Positions 26,118 through 38,483 are shown, numbered from the stretch's first letter. The stretch: DNA of 64,000 bases from Sclerodactyla briareus (GCA_026419785.1 JAODTK010001843.1:310001-374000); one strand, 5' to 3'. Program-made: numbers and translations. Notes: generated by a model from the letters alone, not told the origin.

Positions 26118-26616
26118 GTAATTTTGTATCAGTGACCACGCTGAGGGGAAAAGGATAAAACAAATGCAGGTCGGCAGGGAAATCAAGGAGCGACATTTAT
26201 GCTTCCCGATTGGACAGTCTGCATGCACTCAAAGTTGGTTACCTCCCCGCTAATGGGGTAACAGGCATTCCAGCAATTACGTCAAAGGTCGTATCAGCTG
26301 CAGGGATCCGGTTCGTGGAGACCCGTTGCGGGCAATCTCCACCACCCCTGACGCGACACAGTGTATATTCGGTGAGATTCCTGTGGGCATGGAGGGGACA
26401 TATCACTAAAACAAACGTGCTATCTGTCAAGCATATCGGCCATGACAAACTGGGCAGGATCAGGAAATGTGGCCGGCAACCCTAAACCACCCGAAATGAA
26501 GTACATGATAGAAATAGCTTAGACAAAGATATGTTCTGTTGTTGAGGATGGCTTTTTCCGGTTTGGTTCATATGTGCTTGGTGAAAGAATCGAGTCCCCG
26601 GTATCCCCGGCAAAAT

Positions 26617-26780
26617 GTGCTGGTTCAGGCATTAACTAGCGACCATACTCACCTTTTAATGTGCATCCCATTAACAGTTGCCCCAGTAACTCTAATCTAA
26701 TAGAGCTGTTTTCACGACCCGGCCCTCACTTATGGGCAATGCATCAAACACATCGTAGGGATGCCCATTCCTATTTCTTA
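26617..26780 (+). repeat. Dispersed repeat family R1, short copy
   Basis: The order ATTAACTAGCG.CCATAC, ACAGTTGCCCCAGTAACTC, TAATCTAAT.GAGCTGTTTT, then ATG.AT.AA.CACATCGTAGG matches the copies at 37.15, 39.25 (minus) and 47.86 kb. This copy ends before the hairpin/microsatellite part. Confidence 0.75.
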
Positions 26781-29700
26781 TCCTATACAATTCATTTTTG
26801 AACTGTTCATTGCTCTTTTCAAACGTATCCACCAATTCACAGCCCCATGTATGACTTGACTTCTTCCTTACGGGGTGGGCACGTCTGGAAGTTTTTGTGG
26901 CGGTAGGAGCATAATGTCTATATGGGGGGTTGTGATCAAAGTGTCTAGCTCAGTGTTTATGAAACATTAGAGTGCCGATGTACCAATGACCTGTGTGTCT
27001 TCACTCTCGTTCACTTTATTTGGGGGGGGGGGGGAGGGGGAACATCTCCATCAACGAATATTGTTCCTCAAAACAGGCTCCTCCTCATAGGCCTCCTCAT
27101 AGGTCCCTTTCCTCTCAGCTATGCCTAATCGTATGGACTCATTGTTGGCCAATGGCTGAATATGTTATCCCTATAATTCTACATAGGTCGGCCTAGCCAC
27201 GTATCAGAAGAAATTTTACTGTACACACTCCCATTGAAGGTGACTTAATCTGTCACCTCATGCCCCCAACTTCACCCTCCGATTACACAGCCATTTAACC
27301 TTCAACATCATTCAAGAACATTCCAATCCACTACAGTGTTAAAAATTCATTAGTTTAAAGTTATACTTACAAGCCTAACTTTGACCTAATAATTGGGGCA
27401 ATCACCACCTTGTTTTTCTCCAGCCTATCTTGCTTGTGAACATAGTTTTATAAACAGAAGTGTTGCCACTCAGAGTTCATTTTGGCGATCCTATATTCAT
27501 ATTGGGCACATTCAAGACATTACTATAGAAAATCTGCTGATATTTATAACTTAGAGTGACAACTCGTAACACAAACAACAACTGAAGGCAGTTATGGAGA
27601 TTCCTGACTGATTCGGGTAAATATTTGTAATTCCACTGCCCAAAGACCGCTTGGGGGAATGAATAAGTTCTAACCTTTTCTTAACTACAATATTGGTCTT
27701 TTGGGTATATTAATTGAGATGCAAGCTGTCCATATGTAGTCCTCTGAAATTGAAACAGAAAGTTGGCCGCTCAGCGCTAGCCTAAAAAACAGCAGTTGTG
27801 AAAGCACGCTTTAGTACAGGTACTAAAGCACGCGAGTGCCGGCTCGGTCCGGCCCGACCTGTTTCAGGAATGGCAATTGTCATTTGTAGGAAGTTAAATT
27901 GCAGGATAGATGAAACCTGAGATTTTGCTTCACTTGAATTACTCCTTCAACTTGTGAGTTTGGGCGCAAGGATTGTATGATCGGGGGCCTCAACTATTGT
28001 TCCCATAATACAACCTATTGACTGTCCAGGCCTTCTCTCTCCACACTGGTTCCACTCTGGGGATTGGAATGATGAATGGAAAGAGGAATGAAAACGAAAC
28101 TTTACTACTGACCTTCACCCCCGATCTGTAAATAAAAGGAGCGAAAAAGAGCCACCACTCCCCCCTCAATCCCCAACCACATGAAAGCCTTCAGCCATGC
28201 CAGTTTTTACAAGCCCTGGGGGACTCTGTTTACAAGAGATTTACTGGGAGTATTGTTTTTCACACCTTCCCATGATCATATCAGCCAGATTGAGGGCCTG
28301 CCTCCCCCTCTGCGATGGCATCCCTTGACCACTTAACAATAATATCCATTCCCTGCCGGGCTTGTGTGGTGGGCTTGCAGTACCCCCATGAACGAGCCAG
28401 GCCGATCCAATGGCGAGAGGAGAAGACAACCCCCAATGACACCCCAAAGCACCTTCCATAAAGGCGCCCTCTCTCTCCTTTGAGCCTACCTCCAGCACCT
28501 GGGCCATAAATCTTATCCACACCTTGAGCTCGTAATTGAGCCTTGGATACGCTTGCTCAGTAACATATACTGACGGGAGCTTGTAATACCTGTAGCCTGG
28601 CCATGGAGGGGGTGAGGATGCGAGGGGGGGAAGGGGATCCGATGAATGGCCGAAAGAAAAATAAGGAAATAATATACTAAACTGTGGGGCCATTGTCGAG
28701 CGGGGACCATTAAAGAGAGTTGGCCTTCTTGCCTTCATCCTATAAAGGCCCCAGAAATGTCAGTAAATGGGCTATTTATCCTGAGTACAATAGCACAAGG
28801 ATTCATGCTTACCAATATTAGCTCCCGTTAGGTCTCTGTCTAAACACCACCACTTCTTGCTATCATCCTTTTCAAGTTGTGTATATTTACAGAACCCAAC
28901 AGGTTTAGTTGCTTAATTGAATGCCATTCACAGCTTAACTGTACCAGATTGGTTACTGTTTGCCCTCCTCGGCACTAACTTTGGTGTATCGGGACGCCAA
29001 CGTCATCTCCAGCGTACAACCACCGGACGGCCTATTGTTAGGACGAATGAGTGCGTGGTCTGAAGCCCTCGTAGCGTAGGGGTCATAACACAATGGGATT
29101 CCCTGCAAACTAGCACACAATCTGCATTCCAAAACAAAAAAAAGCAAATGAAATAATTGTCGGCAGATAATAGTTCAGGGCGCACTGCCTGAGATCGGAC
29201 TCAAAAAAGCAAGAAGAAACATCAGAGCATTAATCAGGAGGGAGATTTGAAAGCAGAAAGCATTTTGTCAATCTATGACTTCCTTCACATTTCATTTGTT
29301 CACACGGGAACCGGCTGCCAACGTGCGCTACATTCAGTACCATTAAAATTGCAGGCGTTGCTCTCCAAGAAATCTCTTGGTTACTAGATCTTTACTTTGT
29401 CTTGGAGTGCCGATGGCCCAACATATCCTGTGACGTTGTCCAGGGACTATCGGAAGGCTCCTCTCAGGATGTGGGTGCCCAGTCTGTCTGCCTGAACTGG
29501 GCTACGGCCACAGCCACAGAGTGGACTATACAGCTGCACCGCCGGCGCTGAGAGCCTAATCGTAAGTACTGGCACCGACTACTGGATGGCTTAGGAATGT
29601 TTATTGGCATGACATCACATAAAAAGAAAGCGTAATCAATCAGAAACAGTGAGGCTCGGGAACAGCAACCCACATCTGTCAAACTGGGTTTGACTCAAAC

Positions 29701-30634
29701 TACTTGAACAGGCCGACAATTTTACACTTCACCAACGACAAAAAAATCTTTTCCAGAACTTCATACTAACTTCATATCAAAGATAGTGAGGAGCTCTTTA
29801 ACCCTTTGGAAAATCATGGCTTACATGATTATCACCAGCTTCATTATTACAACAGTAACCTATCAGATTAGGCAACAAAGTGACACACTTGTGTGATACG
29901 GAGATTGAAAACAGCCCCCAAAAAAAAAAAACACAGCCGGAAGAAGTTTCATGTATGTAGTGTTTTTTGTGTAGTTCATGATGTTACCGAAATTCATTTC
30001 TCAAGGCTGACATGTTATGTTAATCTGCTAAGTTGCAACAAAGTATAATATCCAAACAAAAAGCCTCCTCAGCTCTCTTCAAGTGGAGGGTAACCTATTA
30101 AATGTTCCTCATACATGGAAGTATTGCATACTTTTTATTGATAGAAACATGATAGCAATTACAAGAGGCAATACAGAAGAAATACCAGAAAAAGGCAAGG
30201 AAGGAAAGGAAAACAGCATTGATTTTGGTCAGTGGAATAGCTAGAGTTACTTAGTGGTGAGGGGGGGGGTGGGGTTGGGGTTGTTAAATGCTTTTTTAAT
30301 TGTTTGTCTTAGGGCAGTTCATATCCTTACCTTCCATCACTTTTCTAAATTATAACCATTGCCAGTGGGGTGGTTTAACTTTATTGCACCTTTAGTATGC
30401 CACTTCTTTTGAAAAACTAACTGAACGTCTTTTGACAACTCTTAATTCATAGGTAGCGATTGATCCCCAATTATGTAGAAGAGTTGTCCTAAAATTTTGC
30501 CAATATCAAGTGCTGGGATACAAATTCAATTGTGTGGACTAATGCTGACGGAGTCTGATTGATTTGATTGATCGGGTTCAGGAAGCCCCGAATTTGCTCA
30601 TCGTGAGAACGAACGAATTTTGATCGTGGCCAAA
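26781..30634. other. Non-coding stretch
   Basis: No gene is recognised. A G run lies at about 27020-27033, and a 22-bp palindrome is listed separately. The 165-codon minus ORF at 28241-28738 has no domain, and I treat it as chance. A region around 29.4-29.6 kb is CpG-containing, with no identifiable exon. Confidence 0.45.
27808..27829. repeat. Short palindrome
   Basis: GCTTTAGTAC-AG-GTACTAAAGC is a perfect 10-bp inverted repeat with a 2-base centre. It is flanked by a direct repeat AAAGCACGC. It could be a cruciform or dimer-binding site, or simply a local duplication. Confidence 0.6.
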
Positions 30635-30730
30635 ATGAGCACCGGCGACAAACTCGCCTTCTCTTCTCGACTAGTGCTCAGATATATCGAGGCAGGAAGT
30701 GACCACCAATCCCGGCTCAGGACCACAATT
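30635..30730 (+). CDS. Candidate first coding exon, unknown protein
   Basis: An ATG in good context (CCAAAATGAGC, A at -3) opens 32 codons beginning MSTGDKLAFSSRLVLRYIEA. They end exactly on a codon at a perfect ATT|GTAAGT donor. The surrounding 30.58-30.90 kb is more CpG-rich than its neighbours, as expected around a 5' end. I do not recognise the peptide and found no second exon. A competing reading continues the frame to 31009, but that part looks non-coding. Confidence 0.3.
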
Positions 30731-31009
30731 GTAAGTCCCCATCCGACGGACGATTCAGTGAAACTCCAGGACCAGACCAGCTGTTCTTTTCTAGAAACCT
30801 TGGGAGGAGCGGAAGATGTTCGAAGAAGCGAATTGTCAAGCCGACCGACCGATACCTATTGCAAGTGCACCCGAAACAACCCCCCGAAATTACCAAACCT
30901 TCAGACCAGGAACACGCAGTCGAACTACCAAATTACAGCCAGTTCTGGAAAAAAATGCACGTGTGGGGTAAATTTGAATCGGGAAATGTGCATGCAAAAG
31001 CGGACATGA

Positions 31010-32859
31010 TACGCTTTACTATTCTCCCGCCCAATTGCCCCATAGTCCTGGGCATCGTAAGGAAGGGGGCCCAGTGGGGATAGGGATACATTGAGGTTCG
31101 GGGGAAATGGTCAAAAGATTCTGCCTGAATGGCAAGAATTTGAAGGGAGTTGTTTTTAACAACGAATGGAATTGAGCCAAAACCTAACTGGTTTGCGGCA
31201 CGATGAGCAACTGTGCGCATTTCCAGTGTAGTTTTATGGTTTCATAAAACTCCTCGTAAGAAGGCCCGGGTTAGGACCATAAAATGGAAGTCTATTATAG
31301 GAGCACCAAAAACATACCAGTAAGGCTTGTTTCCTTTCTTACCTTTTTTTCGAAGAGAAACAAGAACGAGCGCCATATGAGGCGACTGTTAGCATAATAT
31401 TGTTAAAATGTTCATGTTACAACCTCTGTACACTAGCGTAGAGCAAATTTACAATGTGTAGTGGGGGTAGTGAATGAAATAGACAAAGTGGTAAAATGAA
31501 ACAAATACTATTCCCCATGTTAGAATTGCATCAGAGTGCCTCAAGGTATGCGTTTACACACAGCGTATTTTGGTCAACAAATATTTTGAACAGCAACAGA
31601 TCCACAATTTGGACGAGTTTGAAGAATACAGAACTAGTGAGGAGAACGATGCATAAGGCCCTGACGTTTAACTATTTTTTCACTTGCCCGAATGTAAGAA
31701 TTTATATGAACAGAGCCTTACTTATTGGTAAATTGCATATGCATCCAATGTTAATTAAGAGGGCAATGTGTAGGGACTATAGTTGAAAAAATTTTGCTTA
31801 AATTTTAAAAATCCCAAGGTTAATGAGTGGAGTGATCGATTTTTTATGTTATGACAGGGAATATAAGATGTAACTGTTTGGAAGTTCCTTGCGTTTGTAG
31901 ATAATTCCTGCCTCCAAATATAAGATACGGTGATTTAAGAAATTTTGTCACAAATTTACGTAGGGCTTGCGCTAGGGATCGCATATTTGTGATGGGTGGT
32001 GTCTCTGTAGGGTATTCATTTTGTTTGACCATCTGAACTGGGAGAGAGGGTATTGGGAAGGTATTGCTCATATCGGTGAGGTGGTGGAACGGTGGGAGTG
32101 GTGCGGTGCGGTTTGCCTGCAGTACCTGGACTTTCACCTCGCTCTTTCTTGTGTGGAAAGTGGCTCAGGAGTGAAGCTCACTCTCTCTTTCAAAATGGAG
32201 ATGTAAATGGCGAATCCGGGAGCAGGAATTCTCACCCCTGCCTCTTTCTTGAGCATCTTCGAAAAGAGTAGGCAGTAGGCGAGAGATCGCCGGTGCCTTC
32301 CATACCCAAACTGGCCTCTACAACTGAAAATCAGGATTTCTTGTTGCGGAAGCACATTCGGGTGGGAGCATAACACAAGGTGTAGGAATGAGTAGTTAGC
32401 GCCCAGAATAGACCAAATCTAGAAGCATCATGGGAGGCCTATAGATGACAGATCTGGAGCTTTACATATAACTACATAAACTAGTGACCAAAATCTACTA
32501 ACTGTTTTCTTTTTGGACAATTGTTTTGTGTTACTTCAAATAGTGACCCCTTTGGAATTCTTTGTGCAAGGCCTCCCGGACGAGTTTTGGGGGGAAAGAT
32601 GTTAGTATACTGCTTGCGAAAAACATCCTTGATGAGAAGTAATAATTAATCCCAAATAGTGCTGGACATCAAAAAATGATTCAAAGATTTTCCATCGAAA
32701 ACAAGGATGGCGAGTAACTAGATAAGATTAATGAACAGAGACACTAAAAAACTTCAGAACTGAGAAGAAAACTAAAAAAAAAGTCCCGGAATAAAATACA
32801 AATCGAGGGGTATAGAGAAAGTGCACAGTATTACAAAATAGATAAAATAAAGCAGAACC
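31010..32859. other. Non-coding stretch
   Basis: No gene or repeat is identified between the candidate exon at 30.6 kb and the LINE remnant. Confidence 0.45.
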
Positions 32860-33450
32860 AGTAGTCTGAATAGGTGTTGTTGGAGCATTTTTTGAACACA
32901 GTTTGAGATGGTGCATTTCAATGCCATTAGGTGAGGCATTCCAAAACTATGGTGCAAAGTAAGTGAAGGAAACAGGCAAAGTTTCTGATTTAAAGTTCCA
33001 GATGCAACCGAATCTCCACAGACCGCTTTGAACTTTGTGGAGTGATTTGAAATCTTGGGGGCCGGCAACAACCGGATCAGCTACGGCAACCAGGAGTATG
33101 AGAAAACGAGGGGCACGGATACGACGATCTTTACCAGAAAAAATTAGATACTCAAATTGACGAGCAGAGACTGGTAACCAACGGACATTAGCCAAAGTAG
33201 GGGACATGAGCGTGCTTCCCAGTTCTGGTGATCATACGAACAGAAGCTTTTGAATCACAATTGAAGATGTGATGAGAATGCTACCTTTGATCTTACCATT
33301 ACAATTAAGCGTACAACAGTCAAGGTGTGAGGGAAGGAATGTGTGAATCAAATTTCTTTGACTAGAGTGATCCAGGAAGTCATGAATTTCACCAATACGG
33401 CTTAAGTAGAATAGGCCTGCAGATTGGAACAAAACTAAAGTGGTTTTGTG
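32860..33450 (-). mobile_element. Decayed CR1/L2-type LINE, reverse transcriptase C-terminal end
   Basis: Minus-strand frames carry, in the correct order, the tail of a non-LTR retrotransposon ORF2. First comes FYLSRIGEIHDFL then HTFLPSHLDCC (about 33.41-33.34 kb; family FHLRxISxIRxFL...HAFxxSRLDYC). Next is ASVRMITRTGKHAHV then WLPVSAR (33.25-33.17 kb; family AARLVTxTxKHxHVTPVLxSLHWLPV). TKFKAVCGD and a QQHLF ending follow at about 32.87 kb (family LxTHLF). Several frameshifts and stops interrupt it. It is 5'-truncated, as LINE insertions usually are, and has no function today. Confidence 0.85.
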
Positions 33451-33560
33451 AATCTGTGAACAACGAATACTTCCCCTTATGACCCTGCACCCCAATCCAT
33501 GCCATATAATGAGCATCTGGCTAATTCACAGAGTACCAGGCTAGGCAACCCCAATCGCCT
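33430..33560 (+). repeat. Partial copy of fold-back element M2
   Basis: AAACTAAAGTGGTTTTGTGA, then CGAATACTTCCCCTTAT.GACC and CACCCCAAT match 19022-19095. Further in, GGCAACCCC(A)ATCGCCTT matches the reverse complement of 19320-19337. It abuts the truncated end of the LINE, which suggests one element inserted next to or into the other. Confidence 0.65.
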
Positions 33561-34164
33561 TCTAATTTTGCCGTAGAGTAGGTAAACAAGATTCCTCTAG
33601 GGAACTTGGTGAGTTAGAGTTTTTTGAGAGCACAAACGATGACAAGAAGCCAAATTCTCTGAACCAAGTCCTGGCTGACCCAGACGGTTTGGCGGGCAAA
33701 ATGAGGAGGGGGATTGGGCGTTGCCAACCGGACTATGTGGTAAAACTAAAATGCAAGGCTGACATGAATTTTGGGAGGGGGGGGGTGGTTGCAGGGTTGC
33801 CCAATTAGAAGTGAGTAAGTATGAGCATGTGAAGTAGATTTACCCACCCCAACGAATAATGGGAAATGTCACACAAATTGGTCTAATGGGATTGTCAAAA
33901 TTCTGCTGGCAAGCAAGCATGACACATGCTCATCAAGCCTAAACATACATGATTGGTGTTGTGGATAGTGAAAAACATTAATTTAAATCATTTTATTGGT
34001 TCTGGGGGGGTTCACACAAAATCAGGAGAGACTGTCCTGCCATTTCTAGCACACCCTGGGCGATTTGGCGGTGAAATGGGGAGATCTCCGGTTGGCGGCC
34101 GCAGATTCGGTTCACAGGTCATGCAGCTTGAATTGTTCCCATTGTGGACGGCCGCAGCACACCG

Positions 34165-34182
34165 CACACACACACACACACA
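34165..34182 (+). repeat. (CA)9 microsatellite
   Basis: A pure CA dinucleotide run near a small GC-rich patch (GGCGGCCGC, ACGGCCGCAG). Confidence 0.9.
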
Positions 34183-34924
34183 AAATGATTGCCAAGTCTC
34201 TTTTGGAACTTCTTAATGTACGAAACATAAAATGATAAAACACTACTTTCTCTAAAATACTAACGTAACTGTTTTCTTGGTATGTTTATTTGTCTTCAGT
34301 TCGGGGGGGGGGTCCTTTGTACTGGTGCCCCCAAGGCAGATATCCTGTAAAGCTTTGTGACCTAGGCCTATAGGGTCGCTGTCATCTGTTACAGAAAGGT
34401 ATTTGATTCACGTCTGATGCCTTTGTCGAAACGGTAACCCCTAAAATTTATCGATATCAGAACTAGATTGAATCTGCCAGCTAACGCGTTTATTCTCTAC
34501 CATCTAGAGCGATCTATTTTACCAATCATCTGAGCAGCATATAATTGCCCGATAACCCTTGTATTAACGACATAAGAATTCCCGAACTTTCTTGACCTAC
34601 TTCAAGCGTCCAAAACAAAAGTATGTTCCCTCAAAATGTAGACAGTCTGGCAGAGTTGTGACACTCTGAGCTGTGACACCGGCGCACTGTCATCGTGGGC
34701 ATAGAAACACGGGACATCGACAATACAAAACAGCCCAAGATATTTTTCCGCTCGAATAAAGGTTGACTGGTTTTGGCTACACATTTGCTTTGTAGGAAAT
34801 AAATATTACTCTTAAGGGACATCATCATCCCTAAAAGGAGAGCGAAATGGAGGCGGGGTCCAAGACTAAGATGAATCTAGGGGAATTTCTGGGGCAAATA
34901 TATAACCTTTAGTTTGAAGGCTAT

Positions 34925-35030
34925 GAGGGTCAATATCAAGTGAAGCAAATACCGATAATGTGGAACTTGTAGTGACTCGTTAGAGGCGTCACTTCCTATA
35001 ATAGATTACACAATAGCCACGACACTAAAA
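34925..35030 (+). repeat. Dispersed repeat R2, copy 1
   Basis: TCAATAT...GAAGCAAATACC.ATAA.GTG.AACTT, then GACTCGT.AGAGG and CACTTCCTATAATAGATTACAC.AT.GCCA.ACTAA also occur at 60358-60470 with scattered differences. It is non-coding. Confidence 0.75.
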
Positions 35031-37151
35031 TGAATACAACAAACGTTGTGATTTCTCTGCCAAATGTTACGCAAGTTAGCCGGTACTTGCGCCTACTAAA
35101 CATATTATAGCCAACATTATTTAGTGTTGTTTTGGAATTTTTGAATAAGACAATATGACCCAATTAGTAATTTTTCATTTCAATTTTGAAGTTAGCCAAT
35201 AAACAGGTTTCCCAAACATTTTAGGCATCACGATTGATCAAGTTGGTCCATCCCCAATATGTGCATAAACTTGAACACACGACAAGCGGAAAACCTTGGC
35301 TTACAAGATGGTGCACCATTTTTTACTCTTGGCCAGGTTCTGAGCCAAGGCCTGGTGGAAGTGCAACGCTTGGGGCAAACTCCATTCAGAAGGCCCGTGG
35401 TAAAAAAATGGTCCAATGCGCCTGAATCCAATTCAAGAATGGTTTCAAATCTATGACAAGAAGAAAAATAATTTTTCGCAAAAATTCAAACAACCCATGG
35501 TTAACCCCCCTGTCTCTCAACTCCCCCCCTCCATTCTCAAGCCCAGCCCCATTCGCGGGCCCAATCCCCCTCCCAGGTACAATTTGGTAAACTCCAAACT
35601 TGAATCCCCACGGTTTGCTTGGGAGGCAGACGGTGCATCTTAAATTTGGGACAGTCTTGATTTCTTACATTCACATATCTCCGGAGCCCTGGGTAAACTT
35701 CAAGCCATCAATGTTATATACCAATGTCAGTATATATACCTTCCAACACCTCCACAGGAACTGTAGTCGATAGCAATTTGAAAGGTTGAACCAATCCCTA
35801 AGTGGGAGGAAATTAGGTGGAACATTTGCCTCCTTAGCTGCCAAGGAATGGTTGGGTGGAGAAGGGGGGGGGGGGGTTGTATGTGACCCACTACATCCAG
35901 TCAGGTTGTGCAGCAAGAAAAGTGCCAGAAACACTGCAGATTCAAAACCGCCCCCGGGGAAACACATTTCGGTTACAGGAAGGGTGTGAGGCCCGGTTTA
36001 CATGATCAGCAACTATGTCATCATTCCGTTGATAACTTCTAGGTGAGAATGTTGAGATAAATGTTTTGGGTGGAAAATCCTCCTGAGGTCGGCATGAATT
36101 CATGAGGACAGCACAGGTTCGACACTTAACCGGGAAAAATTGGAGATATCTGGATTAATAGCACACAACAGGTGCAGACCGTGCATAGGTGCACATGGAA
36201 GGAAAGAAAAAAAGCTGTGGTGTTGCAGTGCCAATCCGTCCCAATCTTGGCCTATACATTCTCGGAACTAACAGTGGATGACTTCACAAGATGATTGCAA
36301 CAAGGTCTTGTGCAATGTTCAAAACAGAAGGGTGATGCACGATGGGCACTTTTGGGCACTCCTACAATTTGGGGTTATGATGGCCATGAGGGAAAATACA
36401 GAGGGGACCCGTGTTTGATACAGGGAAGCTCGCTCGATCCCCCAGAACAGTATGGTTATGATATGGAGGCCCTCGCTTCACCTGCACATTCAATAGTCAC
36501 AATTTTTCTTCAAATTTTCACAAGGTCTCTCAGCCAGTATTCAAGCATTTATTTTAATAGCCTTCGCAATATTTGCACTTGTCTGTATATATTATATTGC
36601 TCAAAGATTCATTATTCATGAATATATATCAATACACCAGGAAAGAAATGCTGCAGTAAGTATGTAATCCACTCATCATCATGACATTCCCACCTCAAAG
36701 GAACATCTTGGAAGCAAACATTTTTGACTTCCTGAATACTATAGGTACCACCGAAAGGGTTGAAAGAAGGGTTGGAAAGCTGTTCAAAAACCACTCGAAT
36801 GCCAGAACTGGTAGATGGGTACCACTCCATTGGGCCAATTGTTAGCGGTCCCTTAAAGGGGTATGACGAACTAGGTTACGGTCTATTCAAAATGTGCAAG
36901 CTGAACTGGATAGTACTCTGTCCTAGCTTTGGCGGTCGACCCAAATTAGTATCCGCCAGGCCACAATCGATAAATATCACCTCCGAACTGCACATCGTGC
37001 TAGGCATGACACATCTAGGCTCTCGGGGGATTGAGCGTGTGTGGGAATGGGCAAGTTCACAAGTACTATATGACTCAATAGGAGAATATCTTGCACAAAA
37101 TTATTCTCAAAGTTTTGTCTTCTAGGGATGACTAAAACAACACTGTTCCAC
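35031..37151. other. Non-coding stretch
   Basis: Nothing is recognised apart from a G13-type run at about 35866-35877 and short unremarkable ORFs. Confidence 0.45.
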
Positions 37152-37930
37152 AAAATCTTTCTGGTTTGGGTATTAGTCGCACCAACCAGCTTCTTAAGAC
37201 TCATCCAATTTAGCAGTTGACCCTAGTAACTCCATCTTATCGGGCTGCATTTGCAACCCCGCCTCCAACTCCATGCTCAATTGACACATCGTAGGGGCAC
37301 CATTTTTGTCTCGCCTGAATGAAATTCAGGAAGAGGAAGTAGTGTGTCACTTTGGCATATGTGTGTGTGTGTGTGTGTATGTCACACTTCATCGTTAAGC
37401 AAGGATTTTCACAAAACCTTGAGGTATTATGACGAAATTTGTGGTAGCACCAGGGTTGGGTGGACACGATCTGATTAGATTGTGGGAAGTCAAAGGTCAT
37501 TAAAATTAAGTTTGGTAATTATCCTCATTTAAAGGTAATTTATTGTTTGAGCTCATTAGGCAAGATTAATGCAAGAACCGTATGTGGCTACTTGATGTTG
37601 TTTGGCATGTGAGGGACCTGGATGACAGGTAGATGAACGGATTCGATTTTCAGCCTAAATATGCTAATTAAGTGGTAAAATTTGCAAATTTCAGCGAATT
37701 TTTCAAGTTTGTCGGATTTTCTTTCACGAAACTGGGTGGATGTGGTCTACCATGGTTCCCGAAAATTTTAAAGTGAAGCGGGGTTCACTGGGAGGATGCA
37801 TTTTAATGTTCTAATTGCATGATTTATGCAATTTTTGAAAGTTTTGGTTGGATTTCCACAAAACAAAAGATGTGATCCACCTTCGATCCTGATCATTTTT
37901 GTAAAGGTACAAGCTGGGCGGTCAGTGTGG
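37152..37930 (+). repeat. Dispersed repeat family R1, long copy
   Basis: The most complete copy. Its first ~170 bp (TCTGGTTTGGGTATTAG, AGCAGTTGACCCTAGTAACT, CAACCCCGCCTCCAACTCCA, TTGACACATCGTAGGGG) match 26.6, 39.25(-) and 47.86 kb. Next come the CCTGAAT-GAA-ATTCAGG hairpin (37314-37330), (GT)9 (37361-37378), and the 37.4-37.9 kb part shared with 12.0-12.6 kb(-). It has no ORF of interest. The order core, hairpin, microsatellite recalls Helitron-associated non-autonomous elements (HINE/DINE type), but I do not see the diagnostic CTRR end. Confidence 0.75.
37361..37378 (+). repeat. (GT)9 microsatellite inside repeat R1
   Basis: A pure GT run 30 bases after the R1 hairpin, at the position equivalent to the CA-rich tract at 12593-12648 on the other strand. 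Confidence 0.9.
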
Positions 37931-37940
37931 TCATTGTTAG

Positions 37941-38408
37941 GGCCTTAATTTGCATTAATTTATTCCAATTTCCAACTGGTAAGAATGCGCCCAAACTCAG
38001 GTATTTATGGTCCGTTAACATTTTTCTGATGTGTTTGATGTTAGGGAATTTGATTGAATTCAATCATATAATAGCTCTGTTAAATGAAGCACTGAGGAAC
38101 GAGTATACCATAGCACCTGTGACAGGGATTTTACTGCTGTTATAGCTTATTGTTGTGCCTAATCTCGCATATTTATTCCAATTTCCAACTTGTAAGAATT
38201 TTTCGCGCAAACCAGTAGGTATGGTCCGTTAACATTTTTCTGATCTGATGTGTTTGATGTTCATGAATTTATTGAATTCCATCATATACTAGCTTCAAAA
38301 GAAAAAAGAAAAGTGGGTGGGGGGGGGGGGACCCCCCCCCCCCCCCCCCCCCACTGAGGACAAGTAAAACCATAGCTCCTGTGAAAAATTTACTGCTGTT
38401 ATAAGCTG
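37941..38408 (+). repeat. Diverged tandem duplication, ~215-bp period
   Basis: Copy 1 (37941-38152) and copy 2 (38156-38408) share TTTATTCCAATTTCCAACT, TATGGTCCGTTAACATTTTT, TGTGTTTGATGTT, CACTGAGGA and TTTACTGCTGTTATA. Copy 2 carries a pure G/C block (38319-38352) just before its CACTGAGGA, where copy 1 has ordinary sequence. The G/C block was therefore gained after the duplication. Confidence 0.8.
38319..38352. repeat. G12-A-C21 mirror homopolymer block
   Basis: Twelve G, one A, then 21 C. As single strand it is a near-perfect hairpin; each half could also form a G-quadruplex or i-motif. A polymerase or assembly artefact at such a site is likely enough that its length should not be trusted. 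Confidence 0.9.
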
Positions 38409-38483
38409 CTGAAAGCCAACCCTCTCTTACCCAACCACTTTTATTAGGTTGATTCTCCCTCTCCCTCACCTAGGAGCGTGCCC

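Noticed and set aside
28241-28738. 165-codon minus-strand ORF
   Set aside because: There is no recognisable domain, tryptophan/glycine/proline runs follow local G-rich DNA, and there are no splice signals or neighbours. One or two ORFs this long are expected by chance in 64 kb read in six frames.
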